Positions 38,162 to 48,225 of a stretch of 64,000 nucleotides of DNA are shown piece by piece. Each line of letters begins with the position of its first letter. The first letter of the stretch is position 1. The notes below the pieces were generated by a model that saw only the letters and a list, made by a program, of their open reading frames with translations, was not told where the DNA came from and did no database searches. The stretch is taken from assembly GCF_013215705.1 (NCBI RefSeq), contig NZ_JABSQR010000008.1:124001-188000 (forward strand), given 5' to 3'. The position numbers were made by a program, and so were the translations under genes. The stretch comes from Moritella sp. (lineage in GTDB: Bacteria > Pseudomonadota > Gammaproteobacteria > Enterobacterales > Moritellaceae).

Positions 38162-38971
38162 TTAACCTCCAAAAATTCTGCTTAAAAAGCCTTTTTTTTC
38201 TACTTCAAGAAAGCGAAATTCGCGCTCTTCACCAAGAATTCGAGCAACTGTGTCAGCATATGCTTGTCCAGCTTCACTTTCTGTATCTAAGATCACAGGT
38301 CGACCATTGTTTGACGCTTTAAGTACTGCACTTGATTCTGGAATTACACCTGCAAGTGGTATCGCCAAAATTTCAGTAATATCCTCAACACTCAGCATAT
38401 CACCACGTTCGACACGCTCTGGAACATAGCGTGTGATGAGCAGGTGCTCTTTAATCGGTTCAAGAGCGAGCTCAGCACGACGTGAGCGGCTTTGCAGCAT
38501 GCCGATGATACGGTCTGAATCACGCACTGACGATACTTCTGGGTTTGTGGTGATAATTGCAATGTCAGCGAAGTATAATGCCATCATAGCGCCTGCTTCG
38601 ATACCTGCAGGCGAATCACACACGATATAATCATGATTTTCAGCTAATTGTTCTAAAACCTTACCCACACCTTCTTTTGTTAGTGCATCTTTGTCACGTG
38701 TTTGTGATGCGGGTAGGATATTAAGGTTATCTACATGCTTATCTTTGATTAATGCTTGAGATAGGTTTGCTTCACCATTGATCACATTAACGAAGTCATA
38801 AACTACACGGCGTTCACACCCCATGATTAAGTCTAGATTACGTAGACCGATATCAAAATCGATAACAACAGTTCTTTTCCCTTGTAGTGCGAGCCCAGTA
38901 GCAATTGCAGCGCTGGTAGTTGTTTTACCTACACCACCTTTACCCGATGTGACAACAATAATTTCAGCCAT
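38162..38971 (-). CDS. minD: septum-site determining ATPase
   Basis: 269 residues. Deviant Walker A SGKGGVGKTTTSAAIATG, switch DFDIGLRNLDLIMG, and a C-terminal membrane-targeting helix ending KKGFLSRIFGG. It recruits MinC to the membrane. It begins 15 bases after minC. Confidence 0.97.
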   Translation of the reverse strand: MAEIIVVTSGKGGVGKTTTSAAIATGLALQGKRTVVIDFDIGLRNLDLIMGCERRVVYDFVNVINGEANLSQALIKDKHVDNLNILPASQTRDKDALTKEGVGKVLEQLAENHDYIVCDSPAGIEAGAMMALYFADIAIITTNPEVSSVRDSDRIIGMLQSRSRRAELALEPIKEHLLITRYVPERVERGDMLSVEDITEILAIPLAGVIPESSAVLKASNNGRPVILDTESEAGQAYADTVARILGEEREFRFLEVEKKGFLSRIFGG

Positions 38972-38986
38972 TTTAATTCCTTGAAT

Positions 38987-39706
38987 TTAATCGAACTTTG
39001 TAATTTCTAATTTGTTATTGATACAATTAATTTGTGCTTGAGTATTTATGAATTCAGCCTGGACTGCATCACTTAAAATGTAAGTACCATTTATGGACAG
39101 TAACTCAGGGTCTAATTTATTACAAAATATTTGTGCACTTTCATCACCTTTAGCGCCCGCTATTGCTCTGCCACGTAATGCGCCATAGATATGAATTGAA
39201 CCGTCTGCGATCACTTCTGCTCCAGCACTTATATTACCGAGTACTGTTAATGAAGCATTCTGAGCGTAAACTTGTTGACCTGAACGTATCTGTCCTTTAT
39301 GAACTATGGTCTTTGTTATCAATTTTTCAACAATGACCGTCTGAACTTCTGGTTTTATATCTGCAGCCGGCACTAATTTAGTCGCTGTATTTTTAGCCGT
39401 ATTTGAAATAACCGAAAGTCCTGACTCTCGAACTGCGAGTTTTTGTTCCGCAGTCTGGCAACCTTCGATACCAACGAGGTTCATCCCATTTTGGGTGATA
39501 ATTTGTTGAATGGCCTTAAAATCGATATTTTCAACAAGGTTGGCAACATTAACCACCACGGGAGCAGATTTAAAAAATGCGGGTGCTTGGCCTACTTTGT
39601 CGGCAATAAAGGTGTGCAGATTAGCCATAGCCGCATCATTTTCAATATGAATCACCGAAAGTGTAAAACTTGTCCCTTTAAATTTTATCGACTGTTCTAC
39701 CATCAT
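38987..39706 (-). CDS. minC: septum-site determining protein, FtsZ inhibitor
   Basis: 239 residues. N-terminal FtsZ-binding domain (1-105), a linker near 110-135, and a C-terminal beta-helix with IRSGQQVYAQNASLTVLGNI and the MinD-binding RAIAGAKGDESAQIFC. Two adjacent ATGs are possible (39706, 39703); AGGAAA precedes both. First gene of minCDE, divergent from ycgL. Confidence 0.96.
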   Translation of the reverse strand: MMVEQSIKFKGTSFTLSVIHIENDAAMANLHTFIADKVGQAPAFFKSAPVVVNVANLVENIDFKAIQQIITQNGMNLVGIEGCQTAEQKLAVRESGLSVISNTAKNTATKLVPAADIKPEVQTVIVEKLITKTIVHKGQIRSGQQVYAQNASLTVLGNISAGAEVIADGSIHIYGALRGRAIAGAKGDESAQIFCNKLDPELLSINGTYILSDAVQAEFINTQAQINCINNKLEITKFD

Positions 39707-39831
39707 TTTTTCCTGGTTGCTTAGTTTTTATGCCTGTTTTAGCATTTATCGTTATAGCACTTAGATAAATCATTATGCCATGTTATATTTTACTCGTAAA
39801 ATAGGCAAGTTCATAACTTAAGAGAAAAACA

Positions 39832-40110
39832 ATGCTTTGTTCAATTTATAAGACAAATAAAAAAGAAGGGATGTATTTATTTATATCTCGTCGTGAAGAT
39901 TTTAGCCAAGTTCCAGAAACTTTATTGGAAATGTTCGGTCAACCTAAGTTAGTTGTGACGATGAATTTGACAGAAAAACGAACGTTGGCTTTTGCTAATA
40001 CAAAAAATGTATTAGCAAATTTAACATCGGAAGGGTTTTATCTGCAAATGCCGCCACCACCAATCGATCATTTAGTAGAATATAAAAAATGGCGTGATAA
40101 TAATAAATAG
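39832..40110 (+). CDS. ycgL: YcgL domain protein
   Basis: 92 residues, whole-length YcgL domain: MLCSIYKTNKKEGMYLFI, the GQPKLVVTMNL segment and the GFYLQMPPPP block. Its function is not established. Next to minC as in E. coli. RBS AAGAGA is weak. Confidence 0.92.
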   Translation: MLCSIYKTNKKEGMYLFISRREDFSQVPETLLEMFGQPKLVVTMNLTEKRTLAFANTKNVLANLTSEGFYLQMPPPPIDHLVEYKKWRDNNK

Positions 40111-40147
40111 ACGAAATACTATTTGAACGTCGTTATAAGGAGATAAA

Positions 40148-41110
40148 ATGAAATTAGCAGGATTAGTATTATTCGTTTTAAGTTCATCAGTTGTATCAGC
40201 TAAACCGACATTTGATGAGTATTTATCTACCTTACGTACAGAGTCAGAAACACTTGGATTGAGTTCGGATACGCTTGATGACGCGTTTGCTTCTATCCAA
40301 TACCGTAAAAAAACCATTGTGCATGATAAAGCGCAACCAGAGCGTCAAAAAATCACGCTCGATGCATACATTCCCAGAGCCGTGCCTGAGTGGAAAATAG
40401 CGAAAGCACGTAGGTTATACGACCAGAATATCGAATTATTAAAGCGCATAGGTAAAGACTATGGTGTACAACCACGCTTTATTGTAGCTTTATGGGGTGT
40501 TGAAACTAACTTTGGTAATTATACGGGCAACTTTTCGACACTTTCCGCATTGGCTACCCTTGCTTATGATGGCAGACGCGAAACCTTTTTTAAGAAGGAA
40601 TTTTTTGCGGCCTTAAAAATTATTGATGAAGGTCATATTACCACCGAAAATATGAAAGGTTCTTGGGCCGGCGCTATGGGTCAGGTTCAATTCATGCCAA
40701 CATCCTTTAATGCATATGCTGTTGATTATAATAACGACGGTAAAAAAGATATCTGGAACAGCAGAGCTGACGCACTGGCTTCTGCTGCAAACTATCTTAA
40801 ACAAGCAAAGTGGGACGATACTCATACTTGGGGTCGACAAGTAACACTGCCAAAAGGCTATGATGCTAAGATTTCAGGATTAAAACTGACCAAGACGCTA
40901 CCAGAATGGCAAGCGTTAGGTATAAGAACATTTGAAGGTGAATCATTACCAAACGTTGTTCTTGATGCGTCACTGATCATGCCCGATGGTGAAAATGGTC
41001 GTATCTATTTAGCTTACAACAATTATAAAAGCATAATGCGTTGGAACCGTTCAGACTATTTTGCAACATCCGTCGCACACTTATCAGATGCTATCAAATT
41101 CAGGGACTGA
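40148..41110 (+). CDS. MltB-family lytic murein transglycosylase
   Basis: 320 residues with a Sec signal peptide (MKLAGLVLFVLSSSVVSA). The catalytic Glu is in LWGVETNFGNYTG; SWAGAMGQVQFMPTSF is the other hallmark of the SLT_2/MltB fold. It cleaves glycan strands with 1,6-anhydro product formation in the periplasm. No lipobox, so it is soluble, unlike E. coli MltB. RBS AAGGAGAT. It is inserted between ycgL and the ycgM homolog. Confidence 0.92.
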   Translation: MKLAGLVLFVLSSSVVSAKPTFDEYLSTLRTESETLGLSSDTLDDAFASIQYRKKTIVHDKAQPERQKITLDAYIPRAVPEWKIAKARRLYDQNIELLKRIGKDYGVQPRFIVALWGVETNFGNYTGNFSTLSALATLAYDGRRETFFKKEFFAALKIIDEGHITTENMKGSWAGAMGQVQFMPTSFNAYAVDYNNDGKKDIWNSRADALASAANYLKQAKWDDTHTWGRQVTLPKGYDAKISGLKLTKTLPEWQALGIRTFEGESLPNVVLDASLIMPDGENGRIYLAYNNYKSIMRWNRSDYFATSVAHLSDAIKFRD

Positions 41111-41111
41111 A

Positions 41112-41783
41112 ATGATTGATTCTCTTTATGAACACCAAACCATAGATAATAAGCAACTCGCACTGCCAGTTGGTAAAGTTGTTTGTATAGGTCGTAACTA
41201 CCTTGATCACATCCGTGAACTTGGTAATGACGTACCCGAGCAAGCATTACTTTTCATTAAACCTTCAACCTCATTAGTTGCACTCGATAAGCCGTTGCAA
41301 CTTCCAGTTGATTTAGGGGAGTGCCACAATGAGTTAGAAGTGGCACTATTAATTAAGTCACCAATAACGAAAGGAACATCAATTGTACTTTCTGAGTTAA
41401 TTTGGGGGGTTGGTTTAGGGCTTGATCTTACTTTACGTGACTTGCAATCATCGCTTAAAACCCAAGGTCATCCTTGGGAAAGGGCTAAAGCGTTTGATAA
41501 TGCTTGTCCGGTTACTCCATTTATCCCACTTGCAGAGTTTGGAAATGTGAATAACCTTGATTTCACGTTGTCCGTCAATGATCAGCTAAGGCAGCAGGGA
41601 TGTACTGCTAATATGATGCGTTCTATTGAGTCATTGCTGACTGAAATTACGGCATGTTTTACCTTGTTACCCGGTGATATTGTATTAACAGGCACGCCCG
41701 CAGGGGTAGGGGTACTTAATTCAGGCGATAAGCTTGCATTAACACTTACAAACCGTTATAAATTCGGCTGCGAGTTCATTTAG
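41112..41783 (+). CDS. ycgM: fumarylacetoacetate hydrolase-family protein, YcgM type
   Basis: 223 residues. KVVCIGRNYLDHIRELGN and FIKPSTSLV open the fold; ECHNELEVALLI holds metal ligands, and PGDIVLTGTPAGVGVL closes it. E. coli YcgM relatives act on acylpyruvates or oxaloacetate tautomers; the substrate here is not proven. ATG 41112 lies 1 base after the transglycosylase stop; an upstream frame inside that gene is ignored. Confidence 0.9.
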   Translation: MIDSLYEHQTIDNKQLALPVGKVVCIGRNYLDHIRELGNDVPEQALLFIKPSTSLVALDKPLQLPVDLGECHNELEVALLIKSPITKGTSIVLSELIWGVGLGLDLTLRDLQSSLKTQGHPWERAKAFDNACPVTPFIPLAEFGNVNNLDFTLSVNDQLRQQGCTANMMRSIESLLTEITACFTLLPGDIVLTGTPAGVGVLNSGDKLALTLTNRYKFGCEFI

Positions 41784-41794
41784 AGATTAATTAC

Positions 41795-42229
41795 ATGGTA
41801 GAAAAATTTTGGCAGACTAAAACACTCGCTAAAATGACAGATTCAGAGTGGGAATCACTCTGTGATGGATGTGGTAAGTGTTGTTTACATAAGATCATTG
41901 AAGATGAATCAGAAGAAATTCATTTCACCAATGTAGCTTGCGAATTATTAAACACTAAAACATGTCGCTGTAAAAAATATGAAAAGCGATTTAAGTACGT
42001 TTCTGATTGTTTTAAAGTCACACTCGATGATATTGATGCATTCCATTGGCTTCCAGAAACATGTGCTTACAAGCGTCTCTTAGAAGGGCGTGACATACCG
42101 GAATGGCATCCATTACTCACGGGCAGTCAATCAGAGATGCATAAGTTAGGTTATTCGATTCGTGGTAAAGCGGTTGCCGAGTCACAAGCAGGTGATTTAG
42201 AAGACCATATCATCATGTTTAAATTATAA
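41795..42229 (+). CDS. ycgN: YcgN / UPF0260 Cys-cluster protein
   Basis: 144 residues. CDGCGKCCLHK gives the CxxCxxCC metal-binding pattern, with further Cys in TKTCRCKKY and SDCFKV and PETCAYKRL. Family of unknown role. Located 11 bases after ycgM, with which it is cotranscribed. Order ycgL-ycgM-ycgN matches E. coli. Confidence 0.92.
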   Translation: MVEKFWQTKTLAKMTDSEWESLCDGCGKCCLHKIIEDESEEIHFTNVACELLNTKTCRCKKYEKRFKYVSDCFKVTLDDIDAFHWLPETCAYKRLLEGRDIPEWHPLLTGSQSEMHKLGYSIRGKAVAESQAGDLEDHIIMFKL

Positions 42230-42260
42230 CCGCTCAAACAAGTTGTGGTTGTAAAAACAT

Positions 42261-42284
42261 TAAAGGGGCTTAATTGCCCCTTTA
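42261..42284. terminator. terminator after ycgN
   Basis: TAAAGGGGC / GCCCCTTTA with a 6-base loop. T-rich context on both sides is modest. It may also serve the convergent radA, 160 bases away. Confidence 0.65.
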
Positions 42285-42444
42285 ATTACGCTGTATTTTA
42301 AGGCTTATTAGATAATTCACTCTAGCTTACTTAGACCATCATGCAGATGTTTTTGATATTGCTAAAAACATCTTACTTTAAATTAAACACTTAGACGGAC
42401 CATTATCTAAACATTCAATTTCAATGATTTCCTAGCAAACTAAG

Positions 42445-43839
42445 TTAATTAAGCGCTTCTAACAGATCACTAATCTTTTCGATCTGAATTATCTTAGCGC
42501 CATTACTTTCCATCGACTTATGATAGTTAGCTTTAGGGATATAGATAACTTCAAAACCGTGTTTGATCGCTTCGTTTACACGAGGAACACCACCATTAAT
42601 CGGTCTAACTTCACCACTCAGTGATATTTCCCCCATAAAACAATGTTTACGAGACATTTCTATATCATTCAGTGAACTAATAAGTGACGCCGCAATGGCC
42701 AAATCAGCACTCGTGTCTGTTTCAGGTAATTTTAAACCGCCGACCAAGTTAACATAAATATCATGGAAGAGTTTAATCCGGCCGTGTTTACGTAGAACGG
42801 CTGTTATCATCTTCAAACGGTTGAAACTAAGACCAATACTGACACGTTGTTGATTTTCAGCTTCACATTCCGAAACTAAGCACTGTACTTCAAGCAACAA
42901 ATTACGATTGCCATCACGTATGCAAGTAATCGCAGAGCCAGCTACTTTCTCGTCAGCACCAGACAAGAACAATTTACTTGGATTATCAACAGACAGCATA
43001 CCTTTACTGTGCATTTGGAAAATACCAACTTGGTCAACATCGCCAAAACGGTTTTTACTCGCGCGAATAGTACGAATAATACTGTCGTTAACTTCAATGT
43101 GGAGTAGGGTATCAACAATATGTTCAAGTGTTTTAGGACCGGCTAAGTCACTGCCTTTTGTCACATGACCAACAATGATTAGCGTAATGCCGTGTTGTTT
43201 CGCAAATCGACTAAGCTCTTGTGCACAGCCTTTCACTTGGCTGACTGAACCGGCACTACCATTACAATGTTCACTTTCTAGCGCTTGAATGGAATCGATA
43301 ATTAAAAATTTAACTTTTGATTCGAGTGCTCGTTCCATAATATTCGAAACGATATATTCAGACATGAGAAGAAAGTTGTCTTCAATAAAATCAATTTTCA
43401 AGCGTTCTATCGCGCGGCTTTTGAACTGTTCTAAGCTTTCTTCCGCAGTGCAGTACATTGAAACCATTTGCTTACTAATATTTGCAGCGAGCTGTGTCAA
43501 TATTGTCGTTTTTCCTGCACCAGGATCACCAGAAATCAATACAATAGAGCCGACGGTAAGGCCATTACCAAGCACACGGTCTAATTCACCAATTTGTGTA
43601 TTAATTTTGTTTAATTCGACATGCGATACTTCTGACATCTTTTTAACAGTATTGCCGATTGTACCGGCGTAACCACCTTGAGATGCAATTGTTCGTTGTT
43701 GGCTAGGTAATGTTGCTTCTTTGAATTCAGCTAATGTATTCCATGCTTTACAAGCGTTACACTGGCCTTGCCAACGAGGGAAGTTAGCGCCACATTCGGA
43801 ACAGAGGAAACTTATTTTTATTTTTGGAGTTTTGGCCAT
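42445..43839 (-). CDS. radA: DNA repair protein RadA (Sms)
   Basis: 464 residues. N-terminal zinc finger CSECGANFPRWQGQCNAC, RecA-like ATPase with GDPGAGKTTI, the KNRFG motif (ASKNRFGDVDQ), and a Lon-like C-terminal domain (GEISLSGEVRPI). It branch-migrates recombination intermediates. Length is usual. Monocistronic here. Confidence 0.96.
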   Translation of the reverse strand: MAKTPKIKISFLCSECGANFPRWQGQCNACKAWNTLAEFKEATLPSQQRTIASQGGYAGTIGNTVKKMSEVSHVELNKINTQIGELDRVLGNGLTVGSIVLISGDPGAGKTTILTQLAANISKQMVSMYCTAEESLEQFKSRAIERLKIDFIEDNFLLMSEYIVSNIMERALESKVKFLIIDSIQALESEHCNGSAGSVSQVKGCAQELSRFAKQHGITLIIVGHVTKGSDLAGPKTLEHIVDTLLHIEVNDSIIRTIRASKNRFGDVDQVGIFQMHSKGMLSVDNPSKLFLSGADEKVAGSAITCIRDGNRNLLLEVQCLVSECEAENQQRVSIGLSFNRLKMITAVLRKHGRIKLFHDIYVNLVGGLKLPETDTSADLAIAASLISSLNDIEMSRKHCFMGEISLSGEVRPINGGVPRVNEAIKHGFEVIYIPKANYHKSMESNGAKIIQIEKISDLLEALN

Positions 43840-43924
43840 GACTTAACTATAAAAAAATACTCATGCCGTAATGATAACATGAGTATCTGGATGTATATAC
43901 AGTTATTAAGGTAGCTTGATGATA

Positions 43925-45151
43925 TTACAAACTCTTTTTCGCAGGTAACACGGCATTCGCTAGGATCATACCAGCGAGGATTGCGATAAAGATCATAAAT
44001 ACAAAACCGCTGTCATTAATGTTATTTAAAATTTGATGTCCCGAGATGTAAGTGTTCAAGTCCATGTATGTACGGCTACCAGGAACTAACAATACAATGC
44101 CTTGAAGTAATACAATCGATGCGGGTCTGTTTTTAACAATGGCATAGATATTACTGAAAAGACCAACAGTAAACGAACCCACAAAAGTACCCAGTGTAAA
44201 TCCTAAATATTGTGCGGCAAAGGTACTGACTATATATGCAATCAGACCCGCCGCAATACCCCAAATCATATCTGACTTGTGCACATTAAAAGCAACAACA
44301 AGTCCTGTTGAGAGCGCAACAACTGCAATATAGTTTTTCCAGTCAGGTAGTGAATAACTCATATCTAACATCAGTGGATCGATTGTCCATATCAGGTTCC
44401 CTAATGTAATACCGAGTAATGCACCGAAATACAGTTTGAACAACAGCATCGTTGCATCAACTAGCTTTGATGTACCAGATACAAGATCTTTATTTACGAT
44501 TTCACTTAATGCCACTGTGAGTGCAAGCCCGGGAATGAAAATAATAACCGAAGATAAAATCACAAAAGGTACATTGATGTGTATGCCGAGGCTTGCGACG
44601 AAACAGGCTAGGATAGCGGAAATAAACGGCGCAAAAAACTCCACAACAGACGCTAAACGGAGAGAGTGAGCTGATAATTTATATAATATAAACACCAGAA
44701 ATGAAAATAAGAACGAACTGATGATATCTAAACTTGACGATGATAATAACATAGCAAACGCACCGCCTGTTACACACCAGCCTAGCGCTTCTGTTTTAAC
44801 GCCATAAAAACCCGGTTGTTGCTTTGCTTCGATTAACAATTCGATAGCTTCATCGAGAGTCACCTGTGAATCAACAACTTTCTCGACGATTTCGTCAATA
44901 ACAGCCAATTTCCCCAGATCATTTTCAGAGGGCTGAACACGTGCAATATGTGTGCGTTGATCATCTGGATTACTAGAAAATATGAAGGTAAAAGCAGTGG
45001 GTGTTACAAGAAAACTTGCCTCAATATTCCAGAATTTTGCCAAATTCAACAAATGGTTTTCAATTCTGTAACTTGTCGCACCACAACGATGTAATGCAAG
45101 GCCAAGTTTAATAATAAAGTTTATTTGCAGTTTATGGGTTTGAGTGGGCAT
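43925..45151 (-). CDS. ThrE-family threonine/serine exporter
   Basis: About 408 residues, in the fused form. The N-terminal cytosolic part (LGLALHRCGATSYRIENHL, DUF1212) is followed by about ten membrane helices, the second half corresponding to DUF3815 (VLLQGIVLLVPGSRTYMDL). Proteins of this family export threonine and serine; other amino-acid substrates are possible. ATG 45151 is taken; a GTG at 45181 would add ten residues and neither has a clear RBS. Confidence 0.82.
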   Translation of the reverse strand: MPTQTHKLQINFIIKLGLALHRCGATSYRIENHLLNLAKFWNIEASFLVTPTAFTFIFSSNPDDQRTHIARVQPSENDLGKLAVIDEIVEKVVDSQVTLDEAIELLIEAKQQPGFYGVKTEALGWCVTGGAFAMLLSSSSLDIISSFLFSFLVFILYKLSAHSLRLASVVEFFAPFISAILACFVASLGIHINVPFVILSSVIIFIPGLALTVALSEIVNKDLVSGTSKLVDATMLLFKLYFGALLGITLGNLIWTIDPLMLDMSYSLPDWKNYIAVVALSTGLVVAFNVHKSDMIWGIAAGLIAYIVSTFAAQYLGFTLGTFVGSFTVGLFSNIYAIVKNRPASIVLLQGIVLLVPGSRTYMDLNTYISGHQILNNINDSGFVFMIFIAILAGMILANAVLPAKKSL

Positions 45152-45394
45152 AGTTATATTCTGGGAAATACAAAAGGACACTTATTTTAGTTCTATTTAA
45201 GTTAATTTGTTAGCTAAATTGTTGGATATTTTTAATTTAATTGAAACTTATTAATATAGGGTTAATCAACAAATTATTTTAACAGTGCGAGCTGGCTTAT
45301 GGATCTAAAACTTTGGAATGTATCTTCTAATTTACCTCGATAATATGTGAGTAACAAAATTTACATTGAATTAACGGCTTTAAAAGGGTTTTTT

Positions 45395-46024
45395 ATGTCT
45401 AAAGTAATCACTGCAGCAAAACAAGCATGGTCTGCCAAAGATCAAATTACACGTAATATCTGGTTAGCAGGTTTAGGAGCCTATGATAAAGGTTATGAAT
45501 CTGCATCTAACACTATGACTAAAAGCCATTCTATTTTTGACGAATTAGTCGAACGTGGCCGCAAGTTAGAGGCTGATACGACAAAGACTATCTCATTTCA
45601 AAAAGATAAATTAGCATCGGCTAGTCAAAATGCGACTAATGCTTTACAAGGTAAAGTTCAAAGTGCAGTTTCAAATTTAACGCATATTGATGCTAATACT
45701 TTCGATAACATTATTGATAAAATAGAACAAATTGAAATTGCACTTGCAGATGCTAAAACAGAACAACAAAATGTAACGGCTACAGAGGAAGTCATTGGAA
45801 AAGTCGAGCTAGCGGTAACAAATAAACCTGCAACAGTCACTGCTGAAATCACGACAGCAGTTGAAAAAGTGACGGAGGCAGTGACTGAAATTACTACTCA
45901 AGTGACTCCCGTTATCGTTAAACCTGTAGTAACAGAAGTAGTTGGAAAAGTGGCAGTAGTTAAGCCACATACAAAAAAAGTAACTAATCGCCGTGTTAAA
46001 AAAAACGTAGCTAAAAAGAAATAA
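45395..46024 (+). CDS. phasin-like granule-associated protein
   Basis: 209 residues. Residues 1-125 (AWSAKDQITRNIWLAGLGAY) match phasins of the PhaI/PhaF type; the C-terminus is a Val/Thr/Lys-rich tail ending in KKVTNRRVKKNVAKKK, like the histone-like tails of PhaF/AlgP. It probably coats polyhydroxyalkanoate granules or acts as a stress-related helical protein; no pha gene lies nearby. ATG 45395 has AGGG upstream; the open frame to 45347 is not needed. Confidence 0.8.
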   Translation: MSKVITAAKQAWSAKDQITRNIWLAGLGAYDKGYESASNTMTKSHSIFDELVERGRKLEADTTKTISFQKDKLASASQNATNALQGKVQSAVSNLTHIDANTFDNIIDKIEQIEIALADAKTEQQNVTATEEVIGKVELAVTNKPATVTAEITTAVEKVTEAVTEITTQVTPVIVKPVVTEVVGKVAVVKPHTKKVTNRRVKKNVAKKK

Positions 46025-46287
46025 GAATTTTAAAATGGTTATTTCGGTAGTAATAGTGAGCAGACTTTTACTACCGATTTAATGCTTAGAATACACGTCT
46101 CGTCTTTCATTAATCTTGCGTCGAAGATGTAACAGCTGGTCACGTAATTCATTATAATCATTTGAATAGTAAGTTCTAAATCCGTATCACATTACACAAA
46201 TAAATCATCTCAAATGATTATTTCATCGTGCCACAAAAGCACAATAATGGTATGGTTAACACAAGTTTTATAACAAAGAGAAGTTAA

Positions 46288-47013
46288 ATGTTTGACACCT
46301 ATAACAACATAGTCATCCTCACCGGTTCTGGTATTTCAGCTGAATCAGGGATTGAAACATTCCGTGCAAGTGATGGTTTATGGGCTAAGCATCACATTGA
46401 TGACATTGCCACTCTGGAAGGTTACCGTAGAGATCCTGAGTTAGTTTATAGTTTCTATAATCAAAGATTTAATCAATTGTCTTTGCCCAGCATTCAACCG
46501 AATGACGCGCATGTAGCACTCGCAGAATTGCAAAAAAATTATTCCGGTAATGTCACTATTGTTACTCAGAATATTGATAATTTACATGAGCGAGGCGGAG
46601 CAAAAGACATTATTCATATGCATGGCGAGTTAGTCAAAGCGCGCTGTGAAAAAACACAAAAATTATTCCCATACAAGCAGTTAAATAAATCATTGAAATG
46701 TCCATGTTGTAACGAACAAGGTAACCTTCGTCCACATGTGGTTTGGTTTAATGAAATACCGTTATTTATGAACGATATTTATAAAGCGCTAAGCACGGCT
46801 GATCTTTTTATCGCTATCGGTACATCTGGCTCGGTTTACCCAGCGGCTGATTTTGTTAATGAAGCCAATAAAGTATGTGCACACACAATTGAAATAAACC
46901 TTGATGCGACTCATATCTCGGATAACTTTAGAGAGCATCGTGTAGGAAAAGCAACAGATGAAGTGAGAGAATTGGTAGAAGAGTTAATGGCTCGCGATAA
47001 ACAGTTCTTCTAA
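46288..47013 (+). CDS. cobB: NAD-dependent protein deacylase, sirtuin
   Basis: 241 residues. ILTGSGISAESGIETFR opens the Rossmann fold; TQNIDNLHERGG and the catalytic His in IHMHGEL follow; Cys residues in RCEK and CPCC form the zinc site; GTSGSVYPAADF ends the NAD pocket. It removes acetyl or succinyl groups from lysines. RBS AGAGAAG. Monocistronic. Confidence 0.95.
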   Translation: MFDTYNNIVILTGSGISAESGIETFRASDGLWAKHHIDDIATLEGYRRDPELVYSFYNQRFNQLSLPSIQPNDAHVALAELQKNYSGNVTIVTQNIDNLHERGGAKDIIHMHGELVKARCEKTQKLFPYKQLNKSLKCPCCNEQGNLRPHVVWFNEIPLFMNDIYKALSTADLFIAIGTSGSVYPAADFVNEANKVCAHTIEINLDATHISDNFREHRVGKATDEVRELVEELMARDKQFF

Positions 47014-47045
47014 ACGAACGATTGTAATCTTATATAATGGATAAT

Positions 47046-47074
47046 AAAAAGGTGCATCTTCTATGCACCTTTTT
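47046..47074. terminator. bidirectional terminator between cobB and potD
   Basis: AAAAAGGTGCAT / ATGCACCTTTTT, perfect 12-bp arms around a 5-base loop, with U runs on both strands. Confidence 0.92.
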
Positions 47075-47108
47075 AATATCCAACACTCACGTTAATTAGC
47101 GGCTAACC

Positions 47109-48143
47109 TTATAGGTTTTGTGCTTTTAATTTTTCGTAATAACGTTCGTATATAATACTCGCTTCGCCAACATCAGAATGGAACTCACCGTTTGCAATTG
47201 TTTCTGCATCTGGAAACACGATCTTATTTTCAGTAAACTCTTTTGGTAGTAATTTTTTAGCTGCTTTGTTGGGTGTTGGGTAACCAATCTCTAAAGCAAC
47301 TTCTGCTGCAACTTCTGGACGTAACAAAAAGTCAATGAGCTTGTGTACGGCATCAACGTTCTTCGCATTCTTAGGAATCGCTAAGCTATCCATCCAAAAT
47401 ACAGCACCTTCTTTTGGATATACCATTGTAATGTCGCTATCTTCTTGTTGCGCCATGTACGTGCTGCCATTCCAAATCATACCAAACTCTACTTCACCAG
47501 CAATATAAGGGTTAGCAGGTGTGTCTGAGTTAAATACAAGCACGTTAGGCATAAGCTTTTTTAATAACTCATATGCTTGTGCTAATTCTTCTTTGTCTTG
47601 TGTATTAGCTGAATGACCTTGTATTTTTAGTGCCATATGGAATATTTCACGAGCGTCATCGGTTAATAATAACTGACCTTCCCATTTTGGATCCCACAAG
47701 TCTTTCCAGCTTGTTACTGACGATAGTTCAATATTTGCAGTGTTAACACCAATACCCGTAGCGCCCCAGATATATGGAATACTATAACGGTTACCTAAAT
47801 CGTATTCTTTGTTTAACAAAGACGGTTCGAGGTTATCAAAATTAGTTAGCTTGTTATGATCGATTTCTTGAAGCATACCTTCTTTTGTCATTTTACTAAT
47901 GAAATAAGTTGAAGGTACTACCAAGTCATAACCATTCTTATCATACGTTTTTAATTTAGCGTACATAGACTCGTTTGATTCATATGTCGAGTAAACAACT
48001 TTGATACCGGTCTCCTCTGTAAATCGAGATAACAGACCTGGCGGAATATATTCAGACCAGTTATAGAAATTAATGGTCGTTGCGTAAGCTGAGCTACTAA
48101 AGAGTAGGGCAGCGGCGATACACTTTACGGTCGATTTAAACAT
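47109..48143 (-). CDS. potD: spermidine/putrescine ABC transporter, substrate-binding protein
   Basis: About 344 residues (E. coli PotD 348). Sec signal MFKSTVKCIAAALLFSSSAY A-T, then INFYNWSEYIPPGLL, a family hallmark, with WSEYI and DTPANPYIAGEVEFGM and WNGSTYMAQQ in the ligand pocket. Periplasmic. ATG 48143 is chosen since the signal peptide starts there; the open frame to 48266 runs back into potC. Last gene of potABCD. Confidence 0.94.
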   Translation of the reverse strand: MFKSTVKCIAAALLFSSSAYATTINFYNWSEYIPPGLLSRFTEETGIKVVYSTYESNESMYAKLKTYDKNGYDLVVPSTYFISKMTKEGMLQEIDHNKLTNFDNLEPSLLNKEYDLGNRYSIPYIWGATGIGVNTANIELSSVTSWKDLWDPKWEGQLLLTDDAREIFHMALKIQGHSANTQDKEELAQAYELLKKLMPNVLVFNSDTPANPYIAGEVEFGMIWNGSTYMAQQEDSDITMVYPKEGAVFWMDSLAIPKNAKNVDAVHKLIDFLLRPEVAAEVALEIGYPTPNKAAKKLLPKEFTENKIVFPDAETIANGEFHSDVGEASIIYERYYEKLKAQNL

Positions 48144-48225
48144 AGTAATTTGACATCTTCTTTTATTGAATAGTAAACAACAGCAGCACAAGGCTGCATA
48201 ACAAGTTAAAGCGATTCTAGTGGAT

